A stretch of DNA of 64,000 bases from Saccharopolyspora rhizosphaerae. Lineage in GTDB: Bacteria > Actinomycetota > Actinomycetes > Mycobacteriales > Pseudonocardiaceae. The notes under the pieces are model-generated. The model saw nothing but the letters and a program-made list of their open reading frames with translations, was not told the DNA's origin and ran no database searches. Of the stretch, positions 55,909 to 64,000 are shown one piece after another (positions within the stretch are counted from its first letter, which is position 1; every line of letters begins with the position of its first letter). A program made the position numbers and the translations under genes. The stretch lies in the NCBI RefSeq assembly GCF_003931915.1, contig NZ_RSAA01000026.1, positions 186,001-250,000 on the forward strand. Direction: 5' to 3'.

Positions 55909-57359
55909 CACTCGTCCCCCGTGGTCCTCGCGGGCAGTTCCAGCCGGAAGGTCGCGCCCGTGCCGGGCGTGGAGCGCACCACGACCCGGCCGTGGTGGGC
56001 GTCGGCGATGGCCCGGACGATGGCCAGGCCCAGGCCGGCCCCGCCCGTGCGGCCGGTGCCGTGGGTGAACCGCTCGAAGATCTTCTGGACCTCCGCCGGG
56101 TCGACACCCGGTCCGTCGTCGCTGACCCACAGCTCGACCGTCCCGTCGCCGACGGCCGAGCCGATCCGGATCGTCGACCCCTCCTCGGTGTGCTGCACCG
56201 CGTTCTGCGCCAGCTGCACCACCGCCTGGGTGATCCGCTGCCCGTCCAGCGCGAACTCGCCCTCGCCGACCTCGGCCAGCACCCAGCGCCGGTCCCCGAG
56301 CGAGCGCACCTTCGCGTCGATGTCACTGGTCAGTTCGGCCAGCGACACCGCGGTCGGGGAGACGAAGTCGGGCCGGTCGGCCTTGGCCAGCACGAGCAGG
56401 TCGTTGACGATGCGAGTCATCCGGTCGAGCTCGTCGGTGCACAGCCGGACCACCTCGTCGCGCTCGGCGGGATCGACCCCGATCAGCTCGAGGTTGCCGC
56501 GCACGATCGTGATCGGGGTGCGCAGCTCGTGGCCGGCGTCGTCGACGAACTGCCGCTGGATGCGGAAGGCGTCCTCCAGCCGGTCCAGCATCGCGTTGAA
56601 CTGGTCTGCCAGCGCGGCGATGTCGTCGCGCCCTTCCACCGGGATGCGCCTGGTCAGGTCGTGCTCGGTGATCTCGGCGGCGGCCTGCCGCACGGCGCGC
56701 ACCGGCGCCAGGATCAGACCCGCCACCACCCAGGAGATCAACGCCGCCAGCACCACGCCGAGGGCGCTGACCAGCAACAGCACTCGGACGCTGCGCTCCA
56801 CTTCGGCGGTCTCGGCCGCCGTGTGGCGCTCGATCACGAACCACGCGCTGCCGCCGCCCGCTGTCTCGGCGCGCACCTTCACCCAGTGCACCGGCCCGGC
56901 CGCGGTGTCCAGCACGCCGTGGGCTTCCGGGGCGTCGACGATCCGCTGCAGCACCGCCCGGTCGTGCGCGACGGTCTTGATCGACTCGGTCTGCTCCTGC
57001 GACACCACACCCAGACCGCCTGCGGTGGGCCACGCTCCGATCAGCGCCTCGTCGCCGTCCGGGTACTGGTGGCCGAGGTAGTTGCGCAGCAGCGTCCCCG
57101 GGTCGGCGAGCACCGTGCCGGTGACCGGGTCCCGGCCGCGCTCGGCGAAGGCCACGAACTCCCGGGCCTCCTGCTCCACCGACTCGGTCACCCGGTGGTC
57201 GACCTCGTCGTGCAGGTACTCGCGGACGATCACGATGACCGTCAGCAGCACCAGGACCAGCACGAGCAGCAACCAGCCCATGATCTGGGCGCGGGCGGGC
57301 ACGCGGGTGCCGCGGCGTCCGGCGATCTTCAGCGGACGGGTCGGCAGGTCAGTCGTCAT
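55908..57359 (-). CDS. Sensor histidine kinase
   Basis: 483 aa. Transmembrane helices at about 25-45 and 190-215 frame an outer sensor domain of ~145 residues; HAMP follows, then the phospho-acceptor His in FVDDAGHELRTPITIV and an ATPase domain with QNAVQHT, DDGPGVD and GGAGLGLAIV. The signal is unknown. It forms a two-component system with the next gene. Confidence 0.95.
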   Translation of the reverse strand: MTTDLPTRPLKIAGRRGTRVPARAQIMGWLLLVLVLVLLTVIVIVREYLHDEVDHRVTESVEQEAREFVAFAERGRDPVTGTVLADPGTLLRNYLGHQYPDGDEALIGAWPTAGGLGVVSQEQTESIKTVAHDRAVLQRIVDAPEAHGVLDTAAGPVHWVKVRAETAGGGSAWFVIERHTAAETAEVERSVRVLLLVSALGVVLAALISWVVAGLILAPVRAVRQAAAEITEHDLTRRIPVEGRDDIAALADQFNAMLDRLEDAFRIQRQFVDDAGHELRTPITIVRGNLELIGVDPAERDEVVRLCTDELDRMTRIVNDLLVLAKADRPDFVSPTAVSLAELTSDIDAKVRSLGDRRWVLAEVGEGEFALDGQRITQAVVQLAQNAVQHTEEGSTIRIGSAVGDGTVELWVSDDGPGVDPAEVQKIFERFTHGTGRTGGAGLGLAIVRAIADAHHGRVVVRSTPGTGATFRLELPARTTGDE

Positions 57360-57615
57360 GGCCGTCCGTCACGTCGTCGTCGTGGGGTGCCGGCGGCGGG
57401 AGCTCGGCGGGTGGTGGCGGCACGTCGGACGGACCGGGCACGGCCGGGACGGGCGCGTTCGGGCTCGGGCCCGGTCCGGGTGAGCTGCCGACCCGCACCG
57501 TGTCCGGGACCTGGGGTGCGCGCGCCCCACCGGTCAACGCGAAGCTGATCAGCACGGCGGCGATGGGCAACGCCAAGGACGCGAGCAACAGGAACCCCCG
57601 GGGAGCGGAACGCAT
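57349..57615 (-). CDS. Small proline-rich membrane protein upstream of the sensor kinase
   Basis: 88 aa from ATG 57615 (MRSAPRGFLLLASLALPIAA). One hydrophobic segment is followed by ~55 outer residues dominated by Pro, with an acidic end (HDDDVTDGHDD). It overlaps the kinase start by 11 bp, so it is the first gene of the operon and could modulate the sensor; that role is inferred. Confidence 0.65.
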   Translation of the reverse strand: MRSAPRGFLLLASLALPIAAVLISFALTGGARAPQVPDTVRVGSSPGPGPSPNAPVPAVPGPSDVPPPPAELPPPAPHDDDVTDGHDD

Positions 57616-57753
57616 GGGACCACTCTGACCTCTCCAGGACAACCGCAGGTGAAGCCGCGATGAGAACCTCCTCATCTTCCCGCCGGAACCGGCCACGGCG
57701 GCCTGCGGTGGGGCGCTAACCTGCGACCGGATTCACAACTCGGTGAGGGGCGC

Positions 57754-60700
57754 ATGGACGAGCGGCTGATCGACTGGACCGGGGAGCGGTGCGTTCCCTG
57801 GACCGAGGACGTGCAGGTGGTCTACGAGCACTACCACCGGTACGCGCTGGCGGCCCCCTTCGCGCGCGGCAAGCGGGTCCTCGACCTCGCCTGCGGTGAG
57901 GGCTACGGTGCCGCGCTGCTGGCCGCCGCGGGTGGCGAGGTCGTCGGCGTGGACGTCGACGAGCAGACCATCGCCCACGCCCGGCACCACTACGCCGGCC
58001 GCGACGTCAGCTTCGAGGTCGGCTCGATCACCGACCCCGACCTGCTCGCCGACGCCAAGCCCTTCGACGTCGTGGTGTGCTTCGAGGCCATCGAGCACGT
58101 CTCCGACCACTCAGCGGTGCTGCAGCTGGTCAAGTCGCGGATGAAGCAGGGCGGGCTGTTCCTGTCCAGCACACCCGACACGGCCGTCTACAGCCACGAG
58201 CACGGGAACGACAACCCGTTCCACGTCAAGGAGCTCACCGCCCGCGAGTACGAGTCGATGCTGGAGGAGACCTTCCGGCACGTGGCGGTGCTCAAGCAGA
58301 ACGTCACCGTCGGCTCGATGGTGGTGCCCGCCGATCCCGGCGACCGCGACACCGCGATCGAGGGCGTCCGGCTGCAGACCATCGAGCGCACCGACACCGG
58401 CTGGGTGGTCGACCAGGGCGTCCCGCACACCTACTTGCTGGGCGTGGCCTCCGACAAGCACCTGCCGAAGCTGCCCGCGGCCGCCGTGCTCACCGATGCG
58501 CAGCTGACGCTGGCGCGCGGCGGGAACACCGCCGAGCTGGTCGAGCAGCGCGACGAGGCCGTCGCCGACGTCGCCAAGCTCAACGAGCTCTACCAGCGCA
58601 GCCGCGGCGAAGCCGAGGAGCTCAAGGGCGCCATCGCCCGGCTGGAGGAGCTGCGCAAGACCTCGGAGCAGCAGGGGGAGGCGGGCAAGGCCGAACTCGC
58701 CGAGCTCCGCGAGCGGTTGCGGGAGCGCGAGCTGCAGGCGCGACGCGACGCCGCCCGCGTCGAGTGGTTGCGCGACACCGCTGCCCGGCTCGAGGGTCAG
58801 CTCGCGGAGGCGCAGCGCCGGGTGGACGAGCTCGCCGCCGAGAACGCCGAGCTGGCCGCGCAGAACTCGGCGCTGGTGCAGCGCGCCGTCACCAAGTACC
58901 GCAAGGTCGTCGAGCGCGTCGCGCCGCGCGGCACCGCCCGCCGCGACGCCTACGAGATCGCGCTCGGCCGCAAGCCCGGCATCCCGGAAGTCGCCGCCGA
59001 ACCCGGAACAGGGCCGGTGGCAGTGCCCTCCAGCGACCGGCCGCTGGTCAGCGTGATCGTGCCGGTGCACGGCAAGTGGCCCTACACCCGCCAGTGCCTG
59101 CGCTTCCTCGGCGGTCACCTGGTGTCGGTGCCGTTCGAGGTGATCGTCGTCGACGACGCCTCACCCGACGACAGCGCCGAGAAGCTCGCCGCCTGCGAAG
59201 GCGTCCGGCTGGTGCGCGCCGAGCGCAACCTCGGCTTCATCGGCGCCTGCAACCTCGGGGCCGAGCACGCGCGCGGTGAGCACCTCTTCTTCCTCAACAA
59301 CGACGCCGAGGTCACCGAGTCCTGGCTGGACGTCCTCGTCGACACCATCACCACGGACCCGGCGATCGGGCTGGTCGGCGCCAAGCTGGTCTACCCCGAC
59401 GGGCGGCTGCAGGAGTGCGGCGGCATCGTCTGGGCCGACGGCACCGGGTGGAACTACGGGCGCGGGACCGACGGCAGCGGCGCCGAGTTCCACGTCCTGC
59501 GCGACGTCGACTACTGCTCGGGTGCCGCGGTACTGGTGCGCGCGGAGCTGTTCCGCCAGGTTGGCGGGTTCGACACCCGCTTCGCCCCCGCCTACTACGA
59601 GGACACCGACCTGGCGTTCGCGGTCCGCGCCGCCGGCTACCGCACCGTCGTGCAGCCGAAGGCCGTGGTGGTGCACCACGAGGGCGTCTCCCACGGCACC
59701 GACATCGGTTCCGGCGTGAAGAAGCACCAGGAGCTCAACCGGCAGGTCTTCGTCGAGAAGTGGGCGGAGGTGCTGCGCGACGAGCACCTCCCGGAGGCGT
59801 CACCGCGGAACCTGTGGCTGGCCCGGCAGCGCGGCACGCGTGGCCATCACGGCCCGATCGTGCTGGTCAAGGACCACCAGGTGCCGCGGCCGGACTTCGA
59901 CTCCGGTTCGGTGCGGATCTTCCGGGTGCTGCAGCAGCTGGTCGAGCTCGGCTACCGGGTGGTGTTCTTCCCCGGCAACCACGCGCCGCTGCAGCCCTAC
60001 ACCGAGGACCTGCAGCAGATCGGCGTGACCGTGCTGCCGCAACCCGAGCTCCAGCAGGCGTTCCTGCACGAGGCGGGGTCGGAGATCTCGCTCGCCCTGC
60101 TGTCCCGGCCGCAGGTCGCGTGGAGCCTGGTGGAGGAGCTGCGCACCCGCGCTCCGCACGCCGTCATCGCCTACGACACCGTCGACGTGCACTTCCTGCG
60201 CCTGGAGCGCGAGGCCGAGCTCGCCGAGCGGCAGGGCCAGGCACGACGGGCGGAGGCGTTGCGCCGCAAGGCATTCGCCTCGCAGCAGATGGAGCTCGGG
60301 CTGACCCGAGCTTGTGACGTGACGCTGGTGGTCTCCGAAGCCGAACGCGCGCTGCTGCGCGAGCTGGTCCCCGAGGCCGACGTGCGGGTGCTGTCGAACG
60401 TGCACGAGGTCGACCCCTCGCCGGCCGGTCTCGAGGGACGCCGCGACGTGCTGTTCGTCGGCAGCTTCGACCACCCGCCGAACGTCGACGCGGCCCGCTG
60501 GGCGGCTCGCGAGATCATGCCGCTGGTGCGCGAGCGGTGCCCGGACGCGGTCCTGCACGTCATCGGCAGCAACCCGACCGCTGAGGTCGAGGCGTTGGCG
60601 GGCCCGGGCGTCGAGGTCCACGGCTGGGTCGAGTCCCTCGAACCGCACTACGCGCAGGCCAGGGTCACCATCGCCCCGCTGCGCTTCGGTGCCGGCGTCA

Positions 60701-60969
60701 AGGGCAAGGTCGGCGAGAGCCTGTCCGTCGGTGTCCCGGTGGTCGGCACGACGGTCGCCGTCGAGGGCATGCACCTGAAGCCGGGCCAGGACGTCCTGGT
60801 CGCCGACGACGAGAACGCCTGCGCTGCAGCGGTGGTCCGCTTGCTCACCGAGGACGAGACCTGGAAAGCCCTGGCCACCTCAGGTCGCACGGCCGTGGAA
60901 GCCCAGTTCGGCCCGGAAGCCTCCCGAGCAGCCCTCACGGCCCTCCTCACCAAGATCCCCACCGCCTGA
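57754..60969 (+). CDS. Methyltransferase / GT2 / GT4 multidomain glycosyltransferase
   Basis: 1071 aa. Order: SAM methyltransferase (about 30-190, VLDLACGEGYGAALLAA and VVCFEAIEHVSD); a Glu/Arg-rich coiled coil (about 255-385); a GT-A family 2 domain (about 430-680, VSVIVPVHGKWPYTRQCL, FFLNNDAEV); and a GT-B-like domain (about 895-1060, VLFVGSFDHPPNVDAARWA, GAGVKGKVGESLSVGVPVV). It probably builds and methylates an extracellular or cell-wall polysaccharide. No polysaccharide cluster is visible to its left. Confidence 0.9.
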   Translation: MDERLIDWTGERCVPWTEDVQVVYEHYHRYALAAPFARGKRVLDLACGEGYGAALLAAAGGEVVGVDVDEQTIAHARHHYAGRDVSFEVGSITDPDLLADAKPFDVVVCFEAIEHVSDHSAVLQLVKSRMKQGGLFLSSTPDTAVYSHEHGNDNPFHVKELTAREYESMLEETFRHVAVLKQNVTVGSMVVPADPGDRDTAIEGVRLQTIERTDTGWVVDQGVPHTYLLGVASDKHLPKLPAAAVLTDAQLTLARGGNTAELVEQRDEAVADVAKLNELYQRSRGEAEELKGAIARLEELRKTSEQQGEAGKAELAELRERLRERELQARRDAARVEWLRDTAARLEGQLAEAQRRVDELAAENAELAAQNSALVQRAVTKYRKVVERVAPRGTARRDAYEIALGRKPGIPEVAAEPGTGPVAVPSSDRPLVSVIVPVHGKWPYTRQCLRFLGGHLVSVPFEVIVVDDASPDDSAEKLAACEGVRLVRAERNLGFIGACNLGAEHARGEHLFFLNNDAEVTESWLDVLVDTITTDPAIGLVGAKLVYPDGRLQECGGIVWADGTGWNYGRGTDGSGAEFHVLRDVDYCSGAAVLVRAELFRQVGGFDTRFAPAYYEDTDLAFAVRAAGYRTVVQPKAVVVHHEGVSHGTDIGSGVKKHQELNRQVFVEKWAEVLRDEHLPEASPRNLWLARQRGTRGHHGPIVLVKDHQVPRPDFDSGSVRIFRVLQQLVELGYRVVFFPGNHAPLQPYTEDLQQIGVTVLPQPELQQAFLHEAGSEISLALLSRPQVAWSLVEELRTRAPHAVIAYDTVDVHFLRLEREAELAERQGQARRAEALRRKAFASQQMELGLTRACDVTLVVSEAERALLRELVPEADVRVLSNVHEVDPSPAGLEGRRDVLFVGSFDHPPNVDAARWAAREIMPLVRERCPDAVLHVIGSNPTAEVEALAGPGVEVHGWVESLEPHYAQARVTIAPLRFGAGVKGKVGESLSVGVPVVGTTVAVEGMHLKPGQDVLVADDENACAAAVVRLLTEDETWKALATSGRTAVEAQFGPEASRAALTALLTKIPTA

Positions 60970-61094
60970 CCGAGGACCACGCGAGGAACCTCACCCTCCG
61001 CACGCACCCGAACCGCGACACCCCAACCCCCACCCCGACCACCGACAACACGCCCAACAGCCCTGCAAGCCCGGGTGTGTTGGCGGCGCGGGCT

Positions 61095-61371
61095 GATGTC
61101 GCGCGAACCGCCCGGCCTGAACTCAAGCCGACGACTCTGCGTGCTCCGGTGCGTGGGGGCCGAGGGTCGGGTGATGTCGCGCGAACTTCTCCGCACCACC
61201 CCGCTCGAACTGGAACGACACCCTGAAGGCTCTGCGTGCTCCGGGGTGTTGGGGCCTGGGGTCGGTGATGTCGCGCGAAAGTGCGCACCACCCCACCTGA
61301 CCTGCGACGACACGCCGAATGGGGTGAATGGTCCGGTGTGTTGGCCGGGCGGGACTCCCACTTCGCGCGAT
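61095..61371. repeat. Array of degenerate 78-95-bp intergenic repeats
   Basis: The core GATGTCGCGCGAA occurs at 61095-61107, 61173-61185 and 61267-61279, with a decayed copy TTCGCGCGAT at 61362-61371. CTCTGCGTGCTCCGG occurs at 61135-61149 and 61230-61244, and (G)GTGTTGG motifs precede each core. The 60970-61679 gap otherwise shows no supportable gene. Confidence 0.65.
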
Positions 61372-61679
61372 ATTGCGGCCGTGCTCGTGGAGGTCTCGCG
61401 AGATGTGACCGGGGTGGTGGGAGGACGGGCGGTTGAGCACCCGGCCCGGCCCCTTGGGCACGTGGGCCGGGCTCGTCGTCCCGGTGGTGGGTCCGGCCCT
61501 GCGAGGATGCGGCGGAGCCGCTGTCCGGGTGGGGACACAGCTTGCCGCGGCGCGGGTTCTGAGCGGCGTCGAGGCGAGTACGCCGCGACGCCGTGCACCG
61601 GTCACGCACCAGGAGCGGCGCACGGAGCCGGTCAGGTCGGCTACCCGCACCGCTGGGCGGAGCGATCGCTGCGCAGGAC

Positions 61680-62912
61680 CTAGTCGCGAACCGTGGGTGG
61701 GGTGTGGGCGAGCTGCTGGTCCAGGGTGCCCGCGAAGGTCTGCTGGGCCGCGTCCCGCTGCTCCGCCGGGCCGCTGACGTCGATGATCACCGCGTAGTGG
61801 TGCGCCACGTAGGCCGTCCGGAACGTCGCGCCGGTGGAGACGACCGAAACGCCCTGGTAGGACAGGTCCTCCACCTCGGACAGCCCCTGCTGCGCGGCGA
61901 GGTACTTCTCGACGACGGTCTGAGCGGCGTTGGTGTCGGGCAGCTTGAGCGCCAGCAGCGTCGTCTTCGGCTGCACGGCGTCGGTGCCGTTGAACCATCC
62001 TTCCACCAGGCCGTTCTGGAACGCCGTGTCGAGCACGGTCTTCGGCTGCAGCAGTCCGCCCTTGGCGCCTTGCAGGTTCGGCACGTCGAGCAGCCCGGTC
62101 CACGGGTGCGCCGGTCCGTTCGCGGCGACCAGCACCTCCTGCGTGGTGGCCGGCGGAGCCTTCGCTGCCGGTGGTTCCGGCAGCGGGGTGGTGGTCGGCG
62201 CCGGCGGTGGGGGCGGGGGAGCGGCGGTGCCCCCGCGCGGTTCCGTCGCTCCGCCGGCGAAGTAGAAGACGACCGCGACGATCACCACGACCAGCAGCAC
62301 GGCGCCGATGGACAGGCCCGCGATCAGCTTGCCCTTGCCGGGCTTGCCCGCCGATTCGAAGACCTCCGGTCCTTGGCGCATCCAAGACGCTTCCCCGGAG
62401 TCGGACGAACCGGGCAGGTCATCGCCCCACGGCGTGCCGGTGGTTTCCACCGGACCCCAGCCCTGCGGGCCTTGCTGCTGACCGGCCCACGGCGGCTGCG
62501 ACTGGCCCCACTGCGGCGGCGGTGGGGTCTGCGGGACGTTCACGACCTGCGTGCTGCCCGAGTCCGCGGGCGGCTGCTGTTGCTGGGCGTACGGGTTCGG
62601 CACGACCTGCGTCGTCTCCTCGCCGGTGCCTTGCTGCGGCTGCTGCTTGGCGACGTCGCCCCAGCTGAAGGCGGGCGGGAACGGGTTCTGCTGCTGGGCG
62701 GGCTGCTGCTGCGGGAAGCCCCCGGACGAGGGATCAGCCGGTGGCGTGGGGTCCTGCGCCGGGAAACCGTCCGGGTTCGACGGCGTCTGACCTGCGTGCC
62801 CGCCCTGCGCCCTGCCGAGCACGGCGTCCCTGCGCTGTCGGTACTCCTCGGCGGAGATGCGTCCCGCCGCGAGTTCGGCGTCGAGGTTCTGCAACTCGTC
62901 TTGCCAGGTCAC
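61680..62912 (-). CDS. SHOCT-like membrane protein with outer domain
   Basis: 410 aa from GTG 62912 behind GAAGGG. The N-terminal WQDELQNLDAELAAGRISAEEYRQRRD is a SHOCT-like helical hairpin. A Gln/Pro-rich cytoplasmic linker, one transmembrane helix (about 210-230), a Thr/Pro linker and a ~150-residue outer domain follow. The same layout is known from uncharacterised actinobacterial proteins; the function is unknown. It is divergent from the acyltransferase gene. Confidence 0.75.
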   Translation of the reverse strand: MTWQDELQNLDAELAAGRISAEEYRQRRDAVLGRAQGGHAGQTPSNPDGFPAQDPTPPADPSSGGFPQQQPAQQQNPFPPAFSWGDVAKQQPQQGTGEETTQVVPNPYAQQQQPPADSGSTQVVNVPQTPPPPQWGQSQPPWAGQQQGPQGWGPVETTGTPWGDDLPGSSDSGEASWMRQGPEVFESAGKPGKGKLIAGLSIGAVLLVVVIVAVVFYFAGGATEPRGGTAAPPPPPPAPTTTPLPEPPAAKAPPATTQEVLVAANGPAHPWTGLLDVPNLQGAKGGLLQPKTVLDTAFQNGLVEGWFNGTDAVQPKTTLLALKLPDTNAAQTVVEKYLAAQQGLSEVEDLSYQGVSVVSTGATFRTAYVAHHYAVIIDVSGPAEQRDAAQQTFAGTLDQQLAHTPPTVRD

Positions 62913-63124
62913 CGATAGCGCCCTTCCCGGGATTCCATGAACGCCGCTGCTGCGATCGAAGCCATTCTGGCACTCAGCGCAGGTTTCGGGGTGCACAGCC
63001 CGAATAACGATACGGACTGCGCTCTGGTCCGGACGGGTGTCCGGGTTGTGAAGGGCCACGGGCCGTTCCGGCGCCCGGCTAGGCTACGCAGCGTTGACGG
63101 CTGCTGCGGGCACGGATCATTGGG

Positions 63125-64000
63125 GTGACCAGGTTGAGCGCTGCGCGTGTGGTGCACGCTCGCCCCGAGTTGTTCGCCGCCCCGAACCACGGTTTCGCCT
63201 GGATCCGGATGATCGGTGCGCTGCTGGTCATCTACGGTCACAGCTCCCCGCTGGTCGGCAGCGGTGAGCTGTTCCCGCCGGAGTGGCCGGTGCAGCCCGA
63301 CGAGGGCGTGCTCATGGGCTTCTTCGCGCTGAGCGGTTTCCAGATCACCGAGAGCTGGTTGCGCGACCCGCACGCGCTGCGCTTCGCCGCCAAGCGGGTG
63401 CTGCGGCTGTGGCCGCCGATGCTCACGGTGTCGGTGGGCATGGCCCTGGTCGTCGGCCCGATGATCACGACCTTGCCGCTCGGCGAGTACTTCCGCGCGC
63501 GCGAGACCTGGGGCTACATCGTCCACAACGCGGGACTGCTGACCCTGCGGCACGACCTGCCGGGGGTCTTCGAGAGCAACCCGTGGCCGGGCGCGGTGAA
63601 CGGCTCGCTGTGGACGCTGCCGATGGAGCTGCTGGCCTACGCGGGCCTGTTCGTGCTGTTGCTGCTGGGCACCGCCAGGAAGAACCTGCGTTGGCTGTCG
63701 CTGCTCGCACTGGTCGGCTTGATCGCCTGGGACCGCCACCTGGAGCAGACCCCGGGTGCCGAGTCGGCCGGTTCGCTGCTGAGCGTGCCGGTCGAGTCGC
63801 TGGTGGCGTTCCTCGTCGCCTTCGCGCTCGGCGTGCTGCTGAACCTGTACCGGGTCCCGCTGTCGCCGTTGGCCGCGGGCGTGGGGCTGGTCGTGCTGGT
63901 GGTGATGGGCAACAACACCACCGCGTCGGCGTGGATGGCGTTCGCGGTCAGCTACGCGGTGGTCGTGGCCGGGCACTTCTGGCCGGCGCGACTGGACGTG
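63125..64000 (+). CDS. Acyltransferase-3 family membrane protein (3' end outside window)
   Basis: The frame stays open from GTG 63125 to the window edge (292 codons). Family marks are a first membrane segment ending LLVIYGHSSPL, with the catalytic His; FFALSGFQITESWLRD; AKRVLRLWPPML; and NGSLWTLPMELLAY. OafA/YrhL-type enzymes O-acetylate or acylate sugars of polysaccharides, glycolipids or antibiotics. The start is 12 nt after ACGGATCATTGG, without an ideal ribosome site. Confidence 0.9.
   Translation, partial: MTRLSAARVVHARPELFAAPNHGFAWIRMIGALLVIYGHSSPLVGSGELFPPEWPVQPDEGVLMGFFALSGFQITESWLRDPHALRFAAKRVLRLWPPMLTVSVGMALVVGPMITTLPLGEYFRARETWGYIVHNAGLLTLRHDLPGVFESNPWPGAVNGSLWTLPMELLAYAGLFVLLLLGTARKNLRWLSLLALVGLIAWDRHLEQTPGAESAGSLLSVPVESLVAFLVAFALGVLLNLYRVPLSPLAAGVGLVVLVVMGNNTTASAWMAFAVSYAVVVAGHFWPARLDV

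Noticed and set aside
61075-61683. 202-codon plus-strand frame in the intergenic repeat region
   Set aside because: Its apparent peptide repeats (MSRE...) are translations of the DNA repeat; there is no ribosome site and no conserved domain.

Overview
The window is high-GC DNA from an actinobacterium. It starts in the last third of gyrB and carries the origin-proximal block gyrB-gyrA-DUF3566-tRNA(Ile)-tRNA(Ala)-cyclophilin-rhomboid-crgA-sortase-pabA-pknB-pknA-pbpA-rodA-pstP-fhaB-fhaA. That order, together with the frequent GTG starts and ATGA overlaps, points to the Mycobacteriales/Pseudonocardiales. A Saccharopolyspora-like member of the Pseudonocardiales is my guess, not a demonstrated identity. 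dnaA, dnaN and recF should lie just left of the window.

0-20 kb is core chromosome: both gyrase subunits, three tRNAs, the 38-aa DLW-39 peptide between two of them, and the minus-strand division and envelope operon fhaA>fhaB>pstP>rodA>pbpA>pknA>pknB. In that operon Ser/Thr kinases, their phosphatase, two FHA readers and the elongation SEDS/PBP pair are nearly all translationally coupled.

20-26 kb is a mixed metabolic stretch: an IclR regulator, an NAD(P)-binding protein, a sugar-lactone oxidase divergent from a PLP-dependent D-amino-acid deaminase/aldolase, and a TetR regulator.

26.3-36.7 kb is the most unusual part. Two very large paralogous proteins (about 1127 and 805 aa) each join a HAD-type phosphatase-like domain to a domain resembling the DIT1/PvcA isonitrile synthases. 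They bracket a cassette of an HTH-TPR regulator with a Tat-like motif, an APH-type small-molecule kinase and three small proteins. No PvcB-type oxygenase is visible, so the chemistry is open.

36.7-44.2 kb holds a copper-type operon (membrane protein, YcnI, CopC) and two osmoprotectant uptake systems side by side (a BCCT carrier and a complete OpuB/OpuC-type ABC importer). 44.2-54.6 kb carries a TM0106-type RecB-like nuclease, two oxidoreductases, UDP-glucose dehydrogenase, a gamma-glutamyltransferase-family enzyme, glycerate kinase and an SLC13-type permease. 55-64 kb has an OmpR-type two-component system with a small proline-rich membrane protein, a methyltransferase/GT2/GT4 fusion, a SHOCT-like membrane protein and the start of an acyltransferase-3 gene.

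Intergenic DNA is also informative. Three loci carry clusters of exact or near DnaA boxes away from oriC (7.4, 21.9 and 54.7 kb). A 15-bp perfect hairpin with a TCGG loop is partly repeated near 55.0 kb, and a degenerate array of 78-95 bp units fills about 61.1-61.4 kb. I saw no CRISPR array, rRNA gene, transposase or integrase.
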